Positions 1-12,835 of a stretch of 64,000 nucleotides of DNA are shown piece after piece. This DNA comes from Gymnorhina tibicen. Taxonomy: Eukaryota > Chordata > Aves > Passeriformes > Artamidae. Location of the stretch: NCBI GenBank assembly GCA_013399875.1, contig VXAZ01001682.1, positions 434,001 to 498,000 of the forward strand, read 5' to 3'. The translations under genes and the position numbers were made by a program. Position 1 is the stretch's first letter; each line of letters opens with the position of its first letter. The notes beneath the pieces were generated by a model. That model worked only from the letters and a program-made list of their open reading frames with translations, made no database searches and was not told where the DNA came from.

Positions 1-3000
1 CAGCTCCTGTGGCTCTCCAGCACACTCAGTGAGCATGCACAGCTTTGCTGATACATGGAACTAAAATTCCAGAAGACCAAAGACTACCAAAAACCAAACA
101 TTTCTCCTTCAGGAAATCACCTGAACGTAGGATTCCAAGCAATGGTCCATTTTGTCCTAATAGTTGTTTCCAACTTCTTCCTCTTCTTCAAAGTCTCTAC
201 CAATGTGCCATGCAGGAAATCTTGCCAGCCTCTCCTTGGCAAAGAGCTCTGCACTGTGAATGGAAGCAAAAGTCACCATCTAGAAGACACAGGATGTTCC
301 CTCAATATTAGGTGTATTAGACAAGAAACCAAAGAATGACACTGGGTCACAGGAGCATTTCCTCCTATTAAATCTCACACAACTTCCACTGAGATGTGCT
401 CTTGTGGTTAGGAACAGCATCAACCACCTGCTTAGTCTGCAGCCTCGACTTTTGCTTCCTGGATAAATAGGTATATCAAGTTCTCAAAGGAACAAGAGAA
501 GAGGGAATGCTTTCAGCAGCCAAGAGCAGCTTGGCTTGAAGGAATTCAATAGGGAAGCCCACAAGAATATCTTGAACCTACTGATTGTGTGGGAAGACAT
601 GAAGAGTAAAGGAAGGCCATGAAGCAAAGGCTGGAAAGCGTAAGGATATTTCTCCATCTCAAACTCCCTCCAAGCAGAAGAGAAGCTAAGGAAGACAAAG
701 ATTTTAGAATGCAGAAAGCTGAAAGGCTGTCTCCTCTTGGGCATCCTGAACCTAACATTAGTTCTCACAAAGTAATTTCTTAAGTTAGTGGAGATGACTC
801 AGAAAAAAAAAGATTTTTCGAGGAGTTGTTTCTATTAATGTTGTAACACCCATTAATATATATTCATTTTGTATATATATTTACATTTCTTTGACTCAGT
901 TAATGCTCTTTTGGGGTGTTCAAGGGGAAAACCTCTTCTGCTATTTAACATAAATCTCCTCCAGGCCTTCTATGCCAGGCCTTGCATTCAATACACCACC
1001 TCCAAGTTCTGAAATTAAGTCCCCTGGGTTTGACATTTTCCACAGCACTAAAATGTGCACAGTAGGATGTAGACAAAGACGGAGATATCTGTAATGGTTA
1101 ATATGGAACTGTACTGATTTTGTTGGTTATATGATGTTTGTTTATTTTTAAGCCCTGTTTGAGAACATTTTCTATTCCTTTCGGGCTACTGACATATTTT
1201 CCATTTCCTACAGGAGCTAATATCGATGCTACACCGTGTGTGTGTAAATTTGTTGGGTGAGTAGGAGGAGATGCTTCCTTCAAAATACAGGCTCTCCAGA
1301 CCACATTCTGCACACATTTATCTTAGTTTAAAGTCAACAAATACACCAAAACAACCGAGTTCCACAGGATTTGCAGAGAAAAACTGTGATCAGAATCTGT
1401 TCCAGTCTATCAGGATCCACCATTTTTGTCTGTTGGGAAAGCTGTAGGTGTTCTCTCCCACTCCCTGTTGTTGGAAGGCGGTGGGAACACAATGCCACAT
1501 GGGAATAAAAATGCAGCTTTACGGTGAACTGATATATGAACAGGAATTAACAGGGTGGTGGGAAGGGGATGAATCAGCCAGTCCCAGGGAAGACAAAGAA
1601 ATTTTTCAGACACTACCCTGGATCTCACCCACTCAGACGCAGCATCTTTTCCTGGCCTCTGTGATACATCACTTCTTCCTCTCATAAAAACCTAGTATTG
1701 CAGGATCAAGAAAACCTCTGAAAATGGCCCAGCTAGGAGCAAATCAACTGATCCTACACTCAACCAGTGATGCACAGTCAGCCCATGGGTGCCAAGTCAG
1801 CCCAAGTTATCCAGAATTGCTTTTGTGTAAATGAAGTTCAGACCAGTGCTGAAGTCTAGAAAATACGGAATCCAACCAAAGTCTGGGCATCTACACTTCC
1901 AGAATTAGGGAAGGCATTCATTCAAGCTATGGAACGTAGAAGAAATACTTGGTTGTGATCTCTGAGGTTATTTCAACAGGAGGTATCTATGTCACTGTTA
2001 TCGTAAAAGACCCAGACTTGAAGGCCATGGAGGGGGAAGCAGGTTTTGAAATGTAAAAATGGAGGCTGTACAAAGGCTTAGAGGGTTCTTCTGGGAAAAA
2101 AAGTGCATTTGGGCTTAAATCTGTGTGGTAAATTATCTGTTCTCCCCCCTGGTGCAGGCAAGTAATTCCTCTCACTTTAATGGACAATTTTATGGCTGCT
2201 AATAACATTTGTAGCTTAGATAATGACAAGGATAATCAAATCTCATGCTTGAGGGCATAAACTGATTGCTTCGGGGGTTAGCAACAAAATCACCATTGCC
2301 ATATATTGCACAGGTGTATTATGGGATAGATTTCCTTTTTCCAAAGTAGAAAGGCATTGGTGTCTGCCAAGATAACAGATTGATGATTGTCTGTGCTGTG
2401 GAAATTGCTGGTTTGTATGCATGGGGTTTAGGGAAATAGGAGGAACCTCTTTGTTTCAGCATGACAGAATGTGCAACCCGAAATGCCAAGTGAGCAGGGG
2501 CTGCAAGATGCATATTGATGCCTGTTCTAGCAGAACAGCTCTCCTAAAGGCAAGTTCAGCCTTGACCATCACAAAGTCCACTGTCAGACAGCAAATGTTG
2601 ATGTACATTCAGCACAGCATTTAGAAACATCCATTGAGTGCATAATCCCAGAAGTTGAGGGCTGGGAGACATCTCAATAAACCATTTGACCTGTTGCAGG
2701 ATGCTCAGATCCTCAGTCCATCACTTAAGGGTTACTCAACTGACAAGGCAGCTCCTGTAGAGCAGCTCCCAGCCACCCATTCCTAGGAATGCATGGCTGG
2801 AGGGGCCTCAATGGGTAACCGAGCTCATTCAGACCTGAGGCAGGCTGAAGTAAACCAAACCCATGTGTTTTGGGCAACTGCTTAACCATTTCAGACAAAT
2901 ATCCCACTACTAACACTCTGGAGGTTCCTTACAGATCATGTTACAGCTGTTCTCACAGCTGATGATCAACCCACATCTGCGGTGCTGAAGAGCAAACCTT

Positions 3001-3184
3001 GGATACGTATGCAGAAAAAACTTATCAATGTCCTCTTTACAACAACCTTTCCCATGTCTGAAGCTGTTATTATTCCCCTCCTTCATATATTTCATATAGG
3101 GTAAACAATCTCTGTCCACTTCACACTGAACACAGGTTAAACTTTCTTTCAGCATTTTGATTTTTCTCACCCTTTCTCAAATCA
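1..3184. other. Intron sequence, nothing recognised
   Basis: AT-rich single-copy-looking DNA. Open frames are short and mutually overlapping on both strands. No exon, RNA gene or clear repeat is seen. Confidence 0.6.
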
Positions 3185-4170
3185 CTGTGTGCCCAAAACT
3201 GCACCCAGTTTCCAGGTGTAGCCTTACCACTTTATCAGCGTGATGTTGTAGTACTTTCACCTAGTCAGTTTATATCATTTTTTTTATCCGTATCTTTGAT
3301 ATTTTCTTCTTCAGTGTAATTCTGTGCACTTGACTTTATTGAATTTCATCATATTGATTCCAGACCATTTCTCCAGTTTAACAAAATCATTTTGTATTCT
3401 GCTCCTGCCCTCGCAGTGCTAGCCACCCCTTACAATTAATGTGTGTACTCTCTGTTCTATCAGACAAGCCATTAATGGGAAACTTGAATAGTACCAGCCA
3501 CAGGCCAGACCCCTGTATGACTGCATATGTTATGTCCATCCAGTTTGACAGAAAACCAGTGATAAATATTTCTGCATTTTTTCTATCCTATTGTGAAATT
3601 ATCTGGTGGTAGGTTGAGCAGATCTGTGAATTTGTATTTTCTGCCCCATTTACATCTGCACAGTGTGTGTGTTTTTCACAGTGGTAAGCCCAGCCACTGT
3701 CCAGCCTCTGGTCCGTGGCCTGTGTCCATCCAGACGTTGCACCCACCTTGCACTTCAATCCAGTCTGGGTTTTTCTATTGCAATTATGAGAACTCAATGC
3801 TATTATCATGCCACATATGTAATAAATGTCATAACCTACTGCTTCCCCCTCTACCAGCTATCTGCTGAAATAAAAACAACCCAGACAAGTCCAGCATGAG
3901 TTACTCAGGAAAAATTTGGGTTTGTTCCAGCTTGTCCCTTGTTATCCCCTAGGTACTTTCACGCTGATTAACAGCTTGGTCAAATATCTTTCTGAAGATC
4001 AAATTTAGGTTGACTGAGCATTAACTGCCCATGTTCTCTCCTGTCCCTTTTTTAAAGATAGGCAGCATGTTTGTTTTTCCCTGCAACAGCCACTGGTAGA
4101 GCTGTTCAAACAGCAGCCATAAAAAGCTGGTGACACTGCTAACATCGAACAGTTGCTGCTTAGAGAAGAG
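3185..4170 (-). mobile_element. Ancient CR1 LINE fragment, antisense, reverse-transcriptase region
   Basis: The plus strand reads as the reverse complement of an old amniote CR1. Recognisable phrases include TTGAATTTCATCATATTGAT at 3340, 'agacccctgtatgac' near 3507, 'cagtttgacag...aaccagtgata' at 3541-3563, 'gcacccacctt' at 3739 and 'actgcttccccct' at 3838. The 'cccttttttaaagataggcagcatgtttg' portion at about 4046 corresponds to the RT core. The copy is strongly diverged, with internal deletions or insertions, and has no intact frame. Such CR1s are shared with turtles and crocodilians, so this is an old insertion. It is oriented like KCNK9. Confidence 0.8.
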
Positions 4171-7100
4171 GTTTGATTCTTATCCAGATATTCAGCTGGA
4201 GACAGAATTGTAGGGTGCACTGATAATCCCTCAGGGAAGCACAAACCTTCAGAAAAAAAAAGGATAAGATAAACTTATATAGATCCCAAGCAAGATCCCA
4301 AACAAACTTCAAACAGCCTGTGTGTGTAGGGAACCATTAAAAACACAGGACGAGAAGGCCAGTCCATACCTTGCCGCAAGGCAGGACAGAATGCAGCTGT
4401 CATTCCTGGCAGATGCTTGTCCATCCTGTTCTGCAAGACCTAGCAAAGAAGAGCCCACACCTCCCCCAGGCAGTGTATTTCAGTGTTTCACTAGTATCCT
4501 TGGTAGAAAGGGGTTTTTCTCTGTGGCCACTCTAACGCTTCCTTGCTGTTGTTTAACACCTTTCCTTATTCACTGTGCCACACTCAAGGTCTTCAGGAAC
4601 AGACCTGCGGTTTTGATTGGATTTGAAATGCTCCACAGGCTAGATTCTTGTCAAAGAGACCATGGAAATAGTTTTTAACTCCTCGTCACCTAACCTACAG
4701 TCAGGTTCCAGCTAGTTATCCAAATCAGGACCACACATGCTCAAGAGCCAGCAACTTCCATCATGTCACCTATTGCTGGTTACTCAGAGCTTGTATTCCA
4801 TGCCCCCTCCTCTGCAATACCACAAGCCTTCACTGTGATCCATCTTGGGAAAAGAAAAACCTGCTGAAACTTTTAAAAAGAAATCTATATTATATCAAAA
4901 TGCCAGCAGCTGACCTACCTACATCATAAGCACACTGACTTCAAACATCAGCAACAACGATGAAGAAAGTCTGAGACTTTATGAAAAATTGTCTCTGGTG
5001 CCAGTTCAGCAAGTCAAACCAGACCTGAATGCAACCCATACAGCATAAACTATCACAAGTAGAGGAGTGGTACGAGGCCTTCTGAATGAAAATACAAAAG
5101 GGTGTGGATACTTGGGGAGAAAACAAAAATTAAGCCGTTCTGAATCATACCTAGCACTTTTCACTCATTAAAATAAGCCTCTTGGCTGTGCAGTACATTC
5201 AGTAACTGACTTGTAGCACTGCTAATTTGCCTGTGTCAGCCTACATCTCTAGGTATCAGCTTATGCTGTTTCCTCTGACTGCCAGAGTGCACTCATTAAG
5301 GCAAACACATTGCTACTAAAGTACTAATTGTTTTGAAAAGTGCCCTTTAAATAACAGGCCTTTTACTACTAGGCACGATGTGTTTTAAGAGCTTAAGCCT
5401 TTGTTGCCAAAAGACTAGATGATCATTTATTCATTTGTCAGAGAAAAATACCAGAAATGAACGAAAAAGCTGATAGGGCATCAGTACAGACTGAACAGAA
5501 ACCACCTCCTTCCTCTTCTTGGGATCTTCATTCCCACATGGAACAGCAAAAGAAGAGCGAAATTCTAAAGTAGAGAGGTTGGGAAGACCACTGAATTGTC
5601 AATATATCAGTTGAAAGGTCAACTGAAGAGTTCAGGTCAAATCACTGGGATTTCCAGGTGCTTCCGATGGCACAGATCCAGTGTTGCTGTTTAACTATCA
5701 ATTGTCTAGAACCAGACCTATGTCATTTCTAACACATCTAAGTAATGCTGAAAATAATACCAAAAAAATCTAAAATACTTATTTGGTGTCCAGAAGCAAA
5801 CAAACAGCATCTCAGGAACTTTTACAGAGAACACATCAAAATGATGGTGGGTAGATAACTTTAAATGTTGGAAGAGACTTTCACAACCCAAATGTTGTTC
5901 TCCAGATTTCCACATCCCAAAATACAGGGTATTTCCCTCTGGCAGTCTGGGGCAATTCAGTTTTTTTGACTGCCTAGATGATCCTGAATAATGCTGAAAT
6001 AGCATCCTTCTACTGTTTCTAGTCCTCAGCAGAAAGTACAATATGCTTTATCCTATAAAGAACTCTTCTAAAATTCATAGTTTACTCTGGAAGCCCAAGA
6101 AGTCCCCAAAGGCCAGAAAAAACGTGGGCAAGCATAGAGACTTCAAGTTACCTCTGCAAGTATGAAGTGTTTTTCTGATGCAAGATTGTAACTGAGAGTT
6201 CAATCATCTTTATTTCATGAACTGTTTTTAAATATTCCTGATGCAGTATCTTACGTGACACAGCCTGCATGCAGAGCCTTATGGTCAGGGCTCCACGTCC
6301 TTCCTGGTGCTGGAGTTCATTTTATTGCAGTACAATATTTTATATGTATCCAGAGCAAAGTTAAATTAAGCACCAAACTGCAGATTTTTAAAAATTATTA
6401 CTGCTGCAAACACGGTTTCCACTGAGTGAAGTCAGCCTTGTTTCACCATAACAGTTCAAACTACTAACAACTAACAACAGCTGTTCATTAGTTCAAGTAA
6501 TGGAGATACAGACCTTTGAAACAAGAATATTTGACACCTTTTCCTACTGTGTCTGGTCCTGAGAAGTTCCATATGGGTGTGAAATGCAGCAGAGTGACAA
6601 ATCAAAACTCGAGTGGTTTAGGTTTGTTACAGGTTTGTTACAACATTTAATTTCTGACACAGTTCCCATAGCCTCTGTTGGTTTAAACATAGGAGGAGGA
6701 CATCCTCTCCAGAGGACATCAAAAGAAAAGAGGGTGGAAGAAATAAAATATTCTATCTGCACCCAAAACACTCTTGTAATGAGTTAATGGTAGCACGCAT
6801 CTGAAATTGCTGACACTGCCAATTGCCTTGGGAGTAGATCTCTTATTTCTATCTTCCCTTCAATATGTCAAGAATATCCCTAAACTGGGAGTCTTTGAGC
6901 ATTTCCATAGCTAATCTCCTGCACTACACAATTAGAGAGAGCTGCAGCAGGTTTCATTCATCAATCTGTGCCCTCAAGCTCTCCGTTAAATTTTTCTGCC
7001 TGAGAAGGTCCTCTACGCTGATGGGAGAGCAAGGAGACAATCAGCTTCCCATCAGATACCTTTTAAACCCACTACTTGCCTGCTTTTCTCTGAAGCTCTT

Positions 7101-8449
7101 TTTTCCTGCTGGTGCAGGGAAATGAAAGGACAATGCAGTCTGCTCCCTCCTAATCATCCTAATAAGTAACAAATACATCAGTCCTTAATAGAGAGATTCC
7201 TTTCACTGGCATGCCCTAATCACCTCCATAATGAAAGCAGTTAAAGAGGATACTGAACCCTTTAACCAACTGATAACTGCATAAGCCTCTTGTGGCAACT
7301 GGCCAGGTATTAAAAAAAGTCATTGAACTCCTTAAAAAGAAAAAAACTGCTAAGAAACTTCAGGCATTCTTCCCCTGAAACAGAAAAAAAGTAAGTGCAC
7401 GTTACACTTAAGAAAAAAAATAGCATCTCAGTGGATTAGAAGATGATAGATCAGAAGGGGTTGTTAACTGTCTGGCAGTCATGAAAGTAAGGAAAACAAA
7501 CAAACAACACGAAAAGAACCACACACCACTGAAAAAAAAGAAAGTAGAATAAAAACATCAACATTCTTTCTCAAGATTTCTCTTTGCTCAAGTTTGAGGT
7601 ATGCAGTAGGCATGTAGTTTAGCCTTTCAGTTTCAATTAAAAGATACAAATCAGTATAAATGTCGAAGTCAGCATACACTTTAACTTCAAAACTCTGGTT
7701 TTTTCATTATTAAAAATAAATACATCTGAAAACTGCTTTTAAAGATATTTTCCACTAGTTGATTTGCTGTAGAATATATCAAATAATGGCCTGATCCAAA
7801 ACTACTGTGACTCAAAATATTCTCTCTGTTACTTATAATAAACTTTGGATCAGACCTTTATTTCTATCTTTGGGGCTTTTTGGGGTTTTTTGGCCAGACT
7901 TTCCTTCCTCCGTAGACACTCTCACTTTAATCAAGGGAAGTGCTATAGCTACAAGGCCAGCAGTGTCAATGTTACTTGTGGCTAATCAAGTCACAGACAC
8001 CTGGGGGGTTGTAGGTAACCTGGTAATCTACCTAAAGTCAGTAGATTCCATGGACTATAATCCTGAAAAAGTAATAAATAATAATTAATTTGCATGGCAG
8101 CAATGTCCATGTGTGAAATTTCTGAGGTAGTCCGTGGCTTCATTCAAAACTATTCAAAGAGAGGGGAATAGGCCTGCTACACACAGCAAACATCTGTTGC
8201 AAGTCCACAGTAACCTCTTAGTTCAACTTACAGGCACCAAGGACTCATTAGTTCTGCATCACCAGCAAGTGTCCTTGCTAGCATCTGCTAGAGGGGAAGG
8301 GGTATCTCATGTGGCCTTTAACTATATCCAGCCAAGGATCTTCAGTAAAATCCATAGCAAGTGGATACCTGATAGCCTAAAGGGCCTTTGACAGAAGACA
8401 CACAGTAATAACGAAGATAATTAGCCAGAATCATATATGAACCTTCATG
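4171..8449. other. Intron sequence, nothing recognised
   Basis: Single-copy-looking DNA. The 118-codon frame at 4322-4678 has no family resemblance. A small direct duplication (AGGTTTGTTAC twice) is at 6620-6642. Confidence 0.6.
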
Positions 8450-8770
8450 AAATAAAGCTCCAGGTTCTGCTATTATTGCATGTCAGAAGACCTAAGCTGC
8501 AGGAGTTTGCCAGTATCACCTTGAACTCCTTATGGATCTCTGCCTTTGGTTCATCTCCACTGTTTGATCTGGCTGCAAACTCATGTCATGTTGTCCGAAA
8601 GAGAAAGAAGTGAGCAGTTTCGCAATTAGAAATAGCTCCCAACCTGAATCTTCAGAAAGTCACTTTCTCTTCTTGTCTCTAAATTGAGGATAATTTTTAC
8701 ACAGAGGTGTTTAGAAGATGAATCACTGAATGTCAGTACAGCAATCTGAATATAAAGTGCTGTGCAACTC
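8450..8770 (+). mobile_element. MIR-like SINE remnant
   Basis: The section 8655-8765 reads like the MIR core and 3' part: 'cactttctcttcttgtctctaaattgaggataatttttacac' followed by '...aatataaagtgctgtgcaa'. The upstream part (8505-8545) resembles the 'gtgaccttgaac' segment. It is old and interrupted. Identification is from memory of the consensus. Confidence 0.55.
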
Positions 8771-9425
8771 CAGCTCAAAGCCATGAGAATGGATTTCAGC
8801 ATTTATGGGGGAATATGCTCTGGCACTGAAGGAACTGAGCACCTCAGCTCAGACGGCATTTGAGGAAAAACAACAACATTCTCAGCTGTTCTTCATGCCA
8901 GATCAGCAACATCTGTCCCAAAACTCATGATGTACAACAGGCAAGCTCTCCATTAATTGGTTTTCCTTTGGTCAAGCCTCATAGTTGTGAAGCTGTCCCA
9001 AGAGAAAGCAAAAGGATTTTTATTCTTTTTATTCTGCTTAGTCGAAGCAGTTAGAAGTCCATTGCTAACAGAAAATTCTTTCCTTATTCTTAGTCAAAAA
9101 CACCTTCCCAGTTCTGCCCTGTGAACTTCTGCTTGCCATCCTCATATCAGCAGGATCATCTTCTCCTTCAGCTAACTTCTTTCCCAAAGCACTCACCAAC
9201 ACCTCTAGCTTGAAACCTTGACCGTGGGTAAACACAGATATTTCTATTCTGACAGTTGCAAAGGTACATAAATGGGTTTACTGGCTAGAAACATAATCAA
9301 TAAGCAAAGACCATAAGGTGGAGAAAATAGAATTTCAAATATCTTTGGGTTTTTTTCTCAAGAAAAACAAGTTAACCCAAGAACTATTAGGGCTCAAGAA
9401 GTAGGAGGAAAAAGGAAGATTCAAA

Positions 9426-9650
9426 AAATCATAGAACACAATGTTGATAAAGACTTTAAGAGGTCAGCCAGTCCATCTTCCTCCCCAAAGGCAAAAGCAG
9501 CTACAGCTTATTCATTCCTGGGAGATTTTTGTCTAATCTCTTTTTAAAGCAGTCTCCTTAGGCAGTCTCTACCTGCACACAACCACCCCGATGGCAGGGA
9601 AGAGTTTTCTTCATGTTAAATCTAAATCTTACTTGCTTCAGGTAAAGAAA
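9426..9650 (-). mobile_element. CR1 LINE 3' end, antisense, old subfamily
   Basis: It begins with an AATCATAGAA terminal signature, followed by diverged CR1 text ('agtccatcttcctcccc', 'ctccttaggcagtctctacctgc', 'agagttttcttcatgttaaatctaaatctt'). This matches the reverse complement of the CR1 3' region. It is 5'-truncated, as is usual. Confidence 0.75.
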
Positions 9651-10724
9651 GAAGTTATGAATAGTTAGGAGGAAGTGAAAGAGCACCAAATCCTAAAAAT
9701 CTACAAGACACTAATTTCTCCAGTGTTGTTACAGTAAGGAAATCTGCAGACACCTACACCTAGCTCAGTAGCCAGTGGTTTCTCAATATTTCCCCAAAAT
9801 TGTTTTCCAAATCTTACTATTACATTTGTGCTGCCAATAAGCCATAGAGTGGGAAGTTGCAGGTCGACATCATTCTGAGCTGTAATTTTTACTTTGCTTA
9901 TCAGTGATTTCTAAAAAGCTTTTGCTAAAGTGCCTCCAGCAGGAATGTGAGGTATGATTGCAAAACCAGTTTTCAAGAACTCAATAACTTTTTCCACAAA
10001 CGGGAGCAAAGTAGCCTCAAAGCCTCTTCTGTTGGAAGAACACTATTTTGGATTTTTTTTTTTTAATTTTCATCAGACAGTATGATCTGAATATAGTGTG
10101 AAACAATCTTGCAGACTATTTTAGTTATGCAGCGGAGCAAAATCCTACACACAGTCCATCTTCACAGGGCTCACTGTAGCTCACCTCTTTCTTGCTTGGG
10201 AGATACCACCAGCAGACAGTCAGGTCCTGATCATCCAGTATTCTCCACTAAAGCTTTAGATGGCATGAATGAAGAGATTTGTTACTTCAGTGTACCTGCA
10301 AGTATTCGTCTCACCAGAAAACCTCTCTGCTTTCGCCTGGGTTTATTAATAATTGATTGGCTTAATCTACTGTGTGCTCGTTTGGTTTTTTGTATGAGAT
10401 ATGACCTTCATGATCCTAGCAAGTCATGAATGCAGCAGTTAATTGACCAAAATATTTGTGTCTTTATTCTCAGTCTCTTCCTTTACATGTCTTGTATTCT
10501 TCCTTTCTTTTCTTTCCACTGCAGGTTGTCCATCTGCCATGATTCCCTGCTCAAACCTTTTCAATGGACTGGCTCTAAATATTACCATCCATCAAAAACC
10601 AAGAGCAGACTCAAAACACCAGAGGCTGGTCTTAAAGGAGGAGCAACATAGACAAAATAATTCATTTGTGAGAACACTTCGATCTTTTTCTAACCCAAAT
10701 TAGAGACATCACTGTACTACCAAG

Positions 10725-10800
10725 TTGTTGTTTTTACACCCATTTTACAGAAGGGTAAAATGATGCAGAGAAAGAACACTGAGACTCAACCACTATCCCA
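10725..10800 (-). mobile_element. Possible MIR core fragment
   Basis: 'acacccattttacagaagggtaaaatgatgcagagaaag' resembles the reverse complement of the MIR core (cattttacagatgaggaaactgaggcacag). It is short and diverged. Confidence 0.4.
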
Positions 10801-11743
10801 AAATGGATTTAAGCATGTGTTTGTTTAGTTCATTAATGCAGGTTCAAACTCCCTGTCAGGACACCATCTGCCAGAAGTATGAAATGTCCTCATCTGGATG
10901 CAGACAGTTCCTGAGTGTTTGGCTACTCAGCAGCCAACCAGCTGTCAATAGGTGGATGTCCCATTCACCATTACAGGTATTGCATGGCATTCTTAAAAAA
11001 AGTATTTTGTCTGAATAGTTCAGTCACTGCTTGTAGCAGGTTCAAAACTGAAAACAAAGGCCTAAAAGCTAGAAAAAGAGACTCATAATTCACAGCACAA
11101 ACTGCCTTTATTTTGGTCCCCTCACAGTCACTTCTCAGGAAAAAAAAATAAATAACAATCTTCAATCTGTTTTTTGTTTCAGTTCATTTTAGGGTGACAC
11201 AAACAGCTTTCAGTTCTTTACATTCTGCACAAGCCTCCAGAAATATTCAGTGTTTACTAGAGCTCAGTGGTGTTAAATCAAGTATGACTATCCCTCTTTA
11301 AGGCCTAAATGATAGAGCGATATCCATACCAATAACACATTTTTACAGTGTTGACACCTGCTTACATAGAAAGAGTTTAATGACTCTTATAGACCTGTAG
11401 AAAAGGGTCTTACTTACTAGGAATCCTAGAAATAACCCTTTATTTTTGGAAGTTGGTGTTTTCATTCATAGTATCAAGCCTTTAGATGAACTCTGTGGCA
11501 TATTCTACAGGATATCTCATAAAAGATAAATAGCTGGATGAAGAACTTCATTAAACCACTCTTTTTCACCATTTTGACTGTGTGACTGGAAATGGATAGG
11601 AATTCATAGTAGCTGACTCCAAAACAAGAACAATCCTGAAATAAACTCAGCACCTGGTGAGAGCCAATAAAAGCTTATTAGCTCTTTTTGATCACCTAAA
11701 AACTTTCACAGAATCCAAACATAACCAAAACTTTGTAGAAGCT

Positions 11744-11769
11744 GGGGGGAGAAGGAGGGGAGGGGAGGG
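11744..11769 (+). other. G-quadruplex-capable purine tract
   Basis: G-runs of 6, 4, 4 and 3 are separated by loops of 7, 1 and 1 bases. They sit within a longer purine-only stretch and are followed about 100 bases later by an A15 run and a GGAA/GAAA tract (11868-11898). On the KCNK9 transcript strand this is C-rich, so an RNA quadruplex would form only on an opposite-strand transcript. Confidence 0.6.
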
Positions 11770-12233
11770 AAGGAGGATTTTCTGCTAAGTGATTTTAAGA
11801 GCAGACAGCAGACTTTTCGAATGTTGTAGCACCTGCTGTTGTTAACCTTTCCATTGTTGTGTTGGTTAAAAAAAAAAAAAAAGGAAGGAAAGAAAGAACA
11901 AGAACATTGCACCTGGGGATTAGAAAAATATGTTTTGCCCCAGGTTAAAAAGAAACCTGTTTCCATACACTTGATTAGCCCTCACTTTATTGTTTAGTAC
12001 TCAGCTCGACAAGTGAGCAACAATCCCCAACAACCTGCCAATAAAAGCCAAATGTCCTAGATTAGAGGACATGAGAGACTTGACCAAATCTCAGGGCTTT
12101 GCCTCACACAGGAGAGTTTCAGGTTTTCATGGTCCCTTCCAAACAGGTCTTTAATGATGCAGTTCCACAGGAAGCAACAAGCTGCAGAGCTTGCCTGAAG
12201 AGGGGAGTCCGGAGCTGCGGCGACAGACGGGAG

Positions 12234-12835
12234 CCAAACCTTCAGCACCATAGTCCGAGGGCTCTGCCGGAGCTGTCCCTCCAGCACCATGAACTGGAGA
12301 CACTGCCGGAGCTGTCCCTTCAGTACCATGAACTGGAGACACTGCCGGAGCTGTCCCTTCAGTACCATGGAGTGGGGACACTGACGGAGCTGTCCCTCCA
12401 GCACCACGGACCGGGGACACTGCCGGAGCTGTCCCTTCAGTAACACGGAATGGGGACACTGACGGAGCTGTCCTTCAGTACCATGAAGTGGGGACACTGA
12501 CGGAGCTGTCCTTCAGTACCATGGAGTGGGGACACTGCCGGAGCTGTCCCTTCAGTAACACGGACCGGGGACACTGCCAGAGCTGTCCCTTCAGTAACAC
12601 GGAATGGGGACACTGCCGGAGCTGTCCCTTCAGTACCGTGAACTGGAGACACTGCCGGACTTACACCTTGAGTACCATGCACACTGCCGTAGGTGTCCTT
12701 TCAGCACCACAGACTGGGGACGCTGCCAGAGGTGTTCTTTCAGCACCACAGACCAGGGTTCTTGCCGGAGTTGTCCCTTCAGCAGCAGCGCTGCCAGAGC
12801 TGTCCCTTCAGCCCACATCTCAGGGACAATGGGGC
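12234..12835. repeat. Minisatellite, 39-bp unit, about 15 copies
   Basis: The unit reads CTGTCCCTTCAGTACCATG followed by AACTGGAGACACTGCCGGAG, with variants. The CTGTCC anchor recurs at 12273, 12312, 12351, 12390, 12429, 12468, 12506, 12544, 12583 and 12622, a spacing of 39 with two of 38. Degenerate units continue to about 12835. The spacing shrinks to about 31 near 12661-12692, where a unit is partly deleted. Because 39 is a multiple of three, long repetitive open frames appear on both strands; I treat them as by-products. The unit carries a sequence like the left half of the RE1/REST element. Confidence 0.93.

Larger units (their letters stand above)
9651..12233. other. Intron sequence between the CR1 and the minisatellite
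   Basis: AT-rich, with one possible MIR piece (10725) and the purine/G4 tract (11744). No exon is recognised. Confidence 0.6.
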
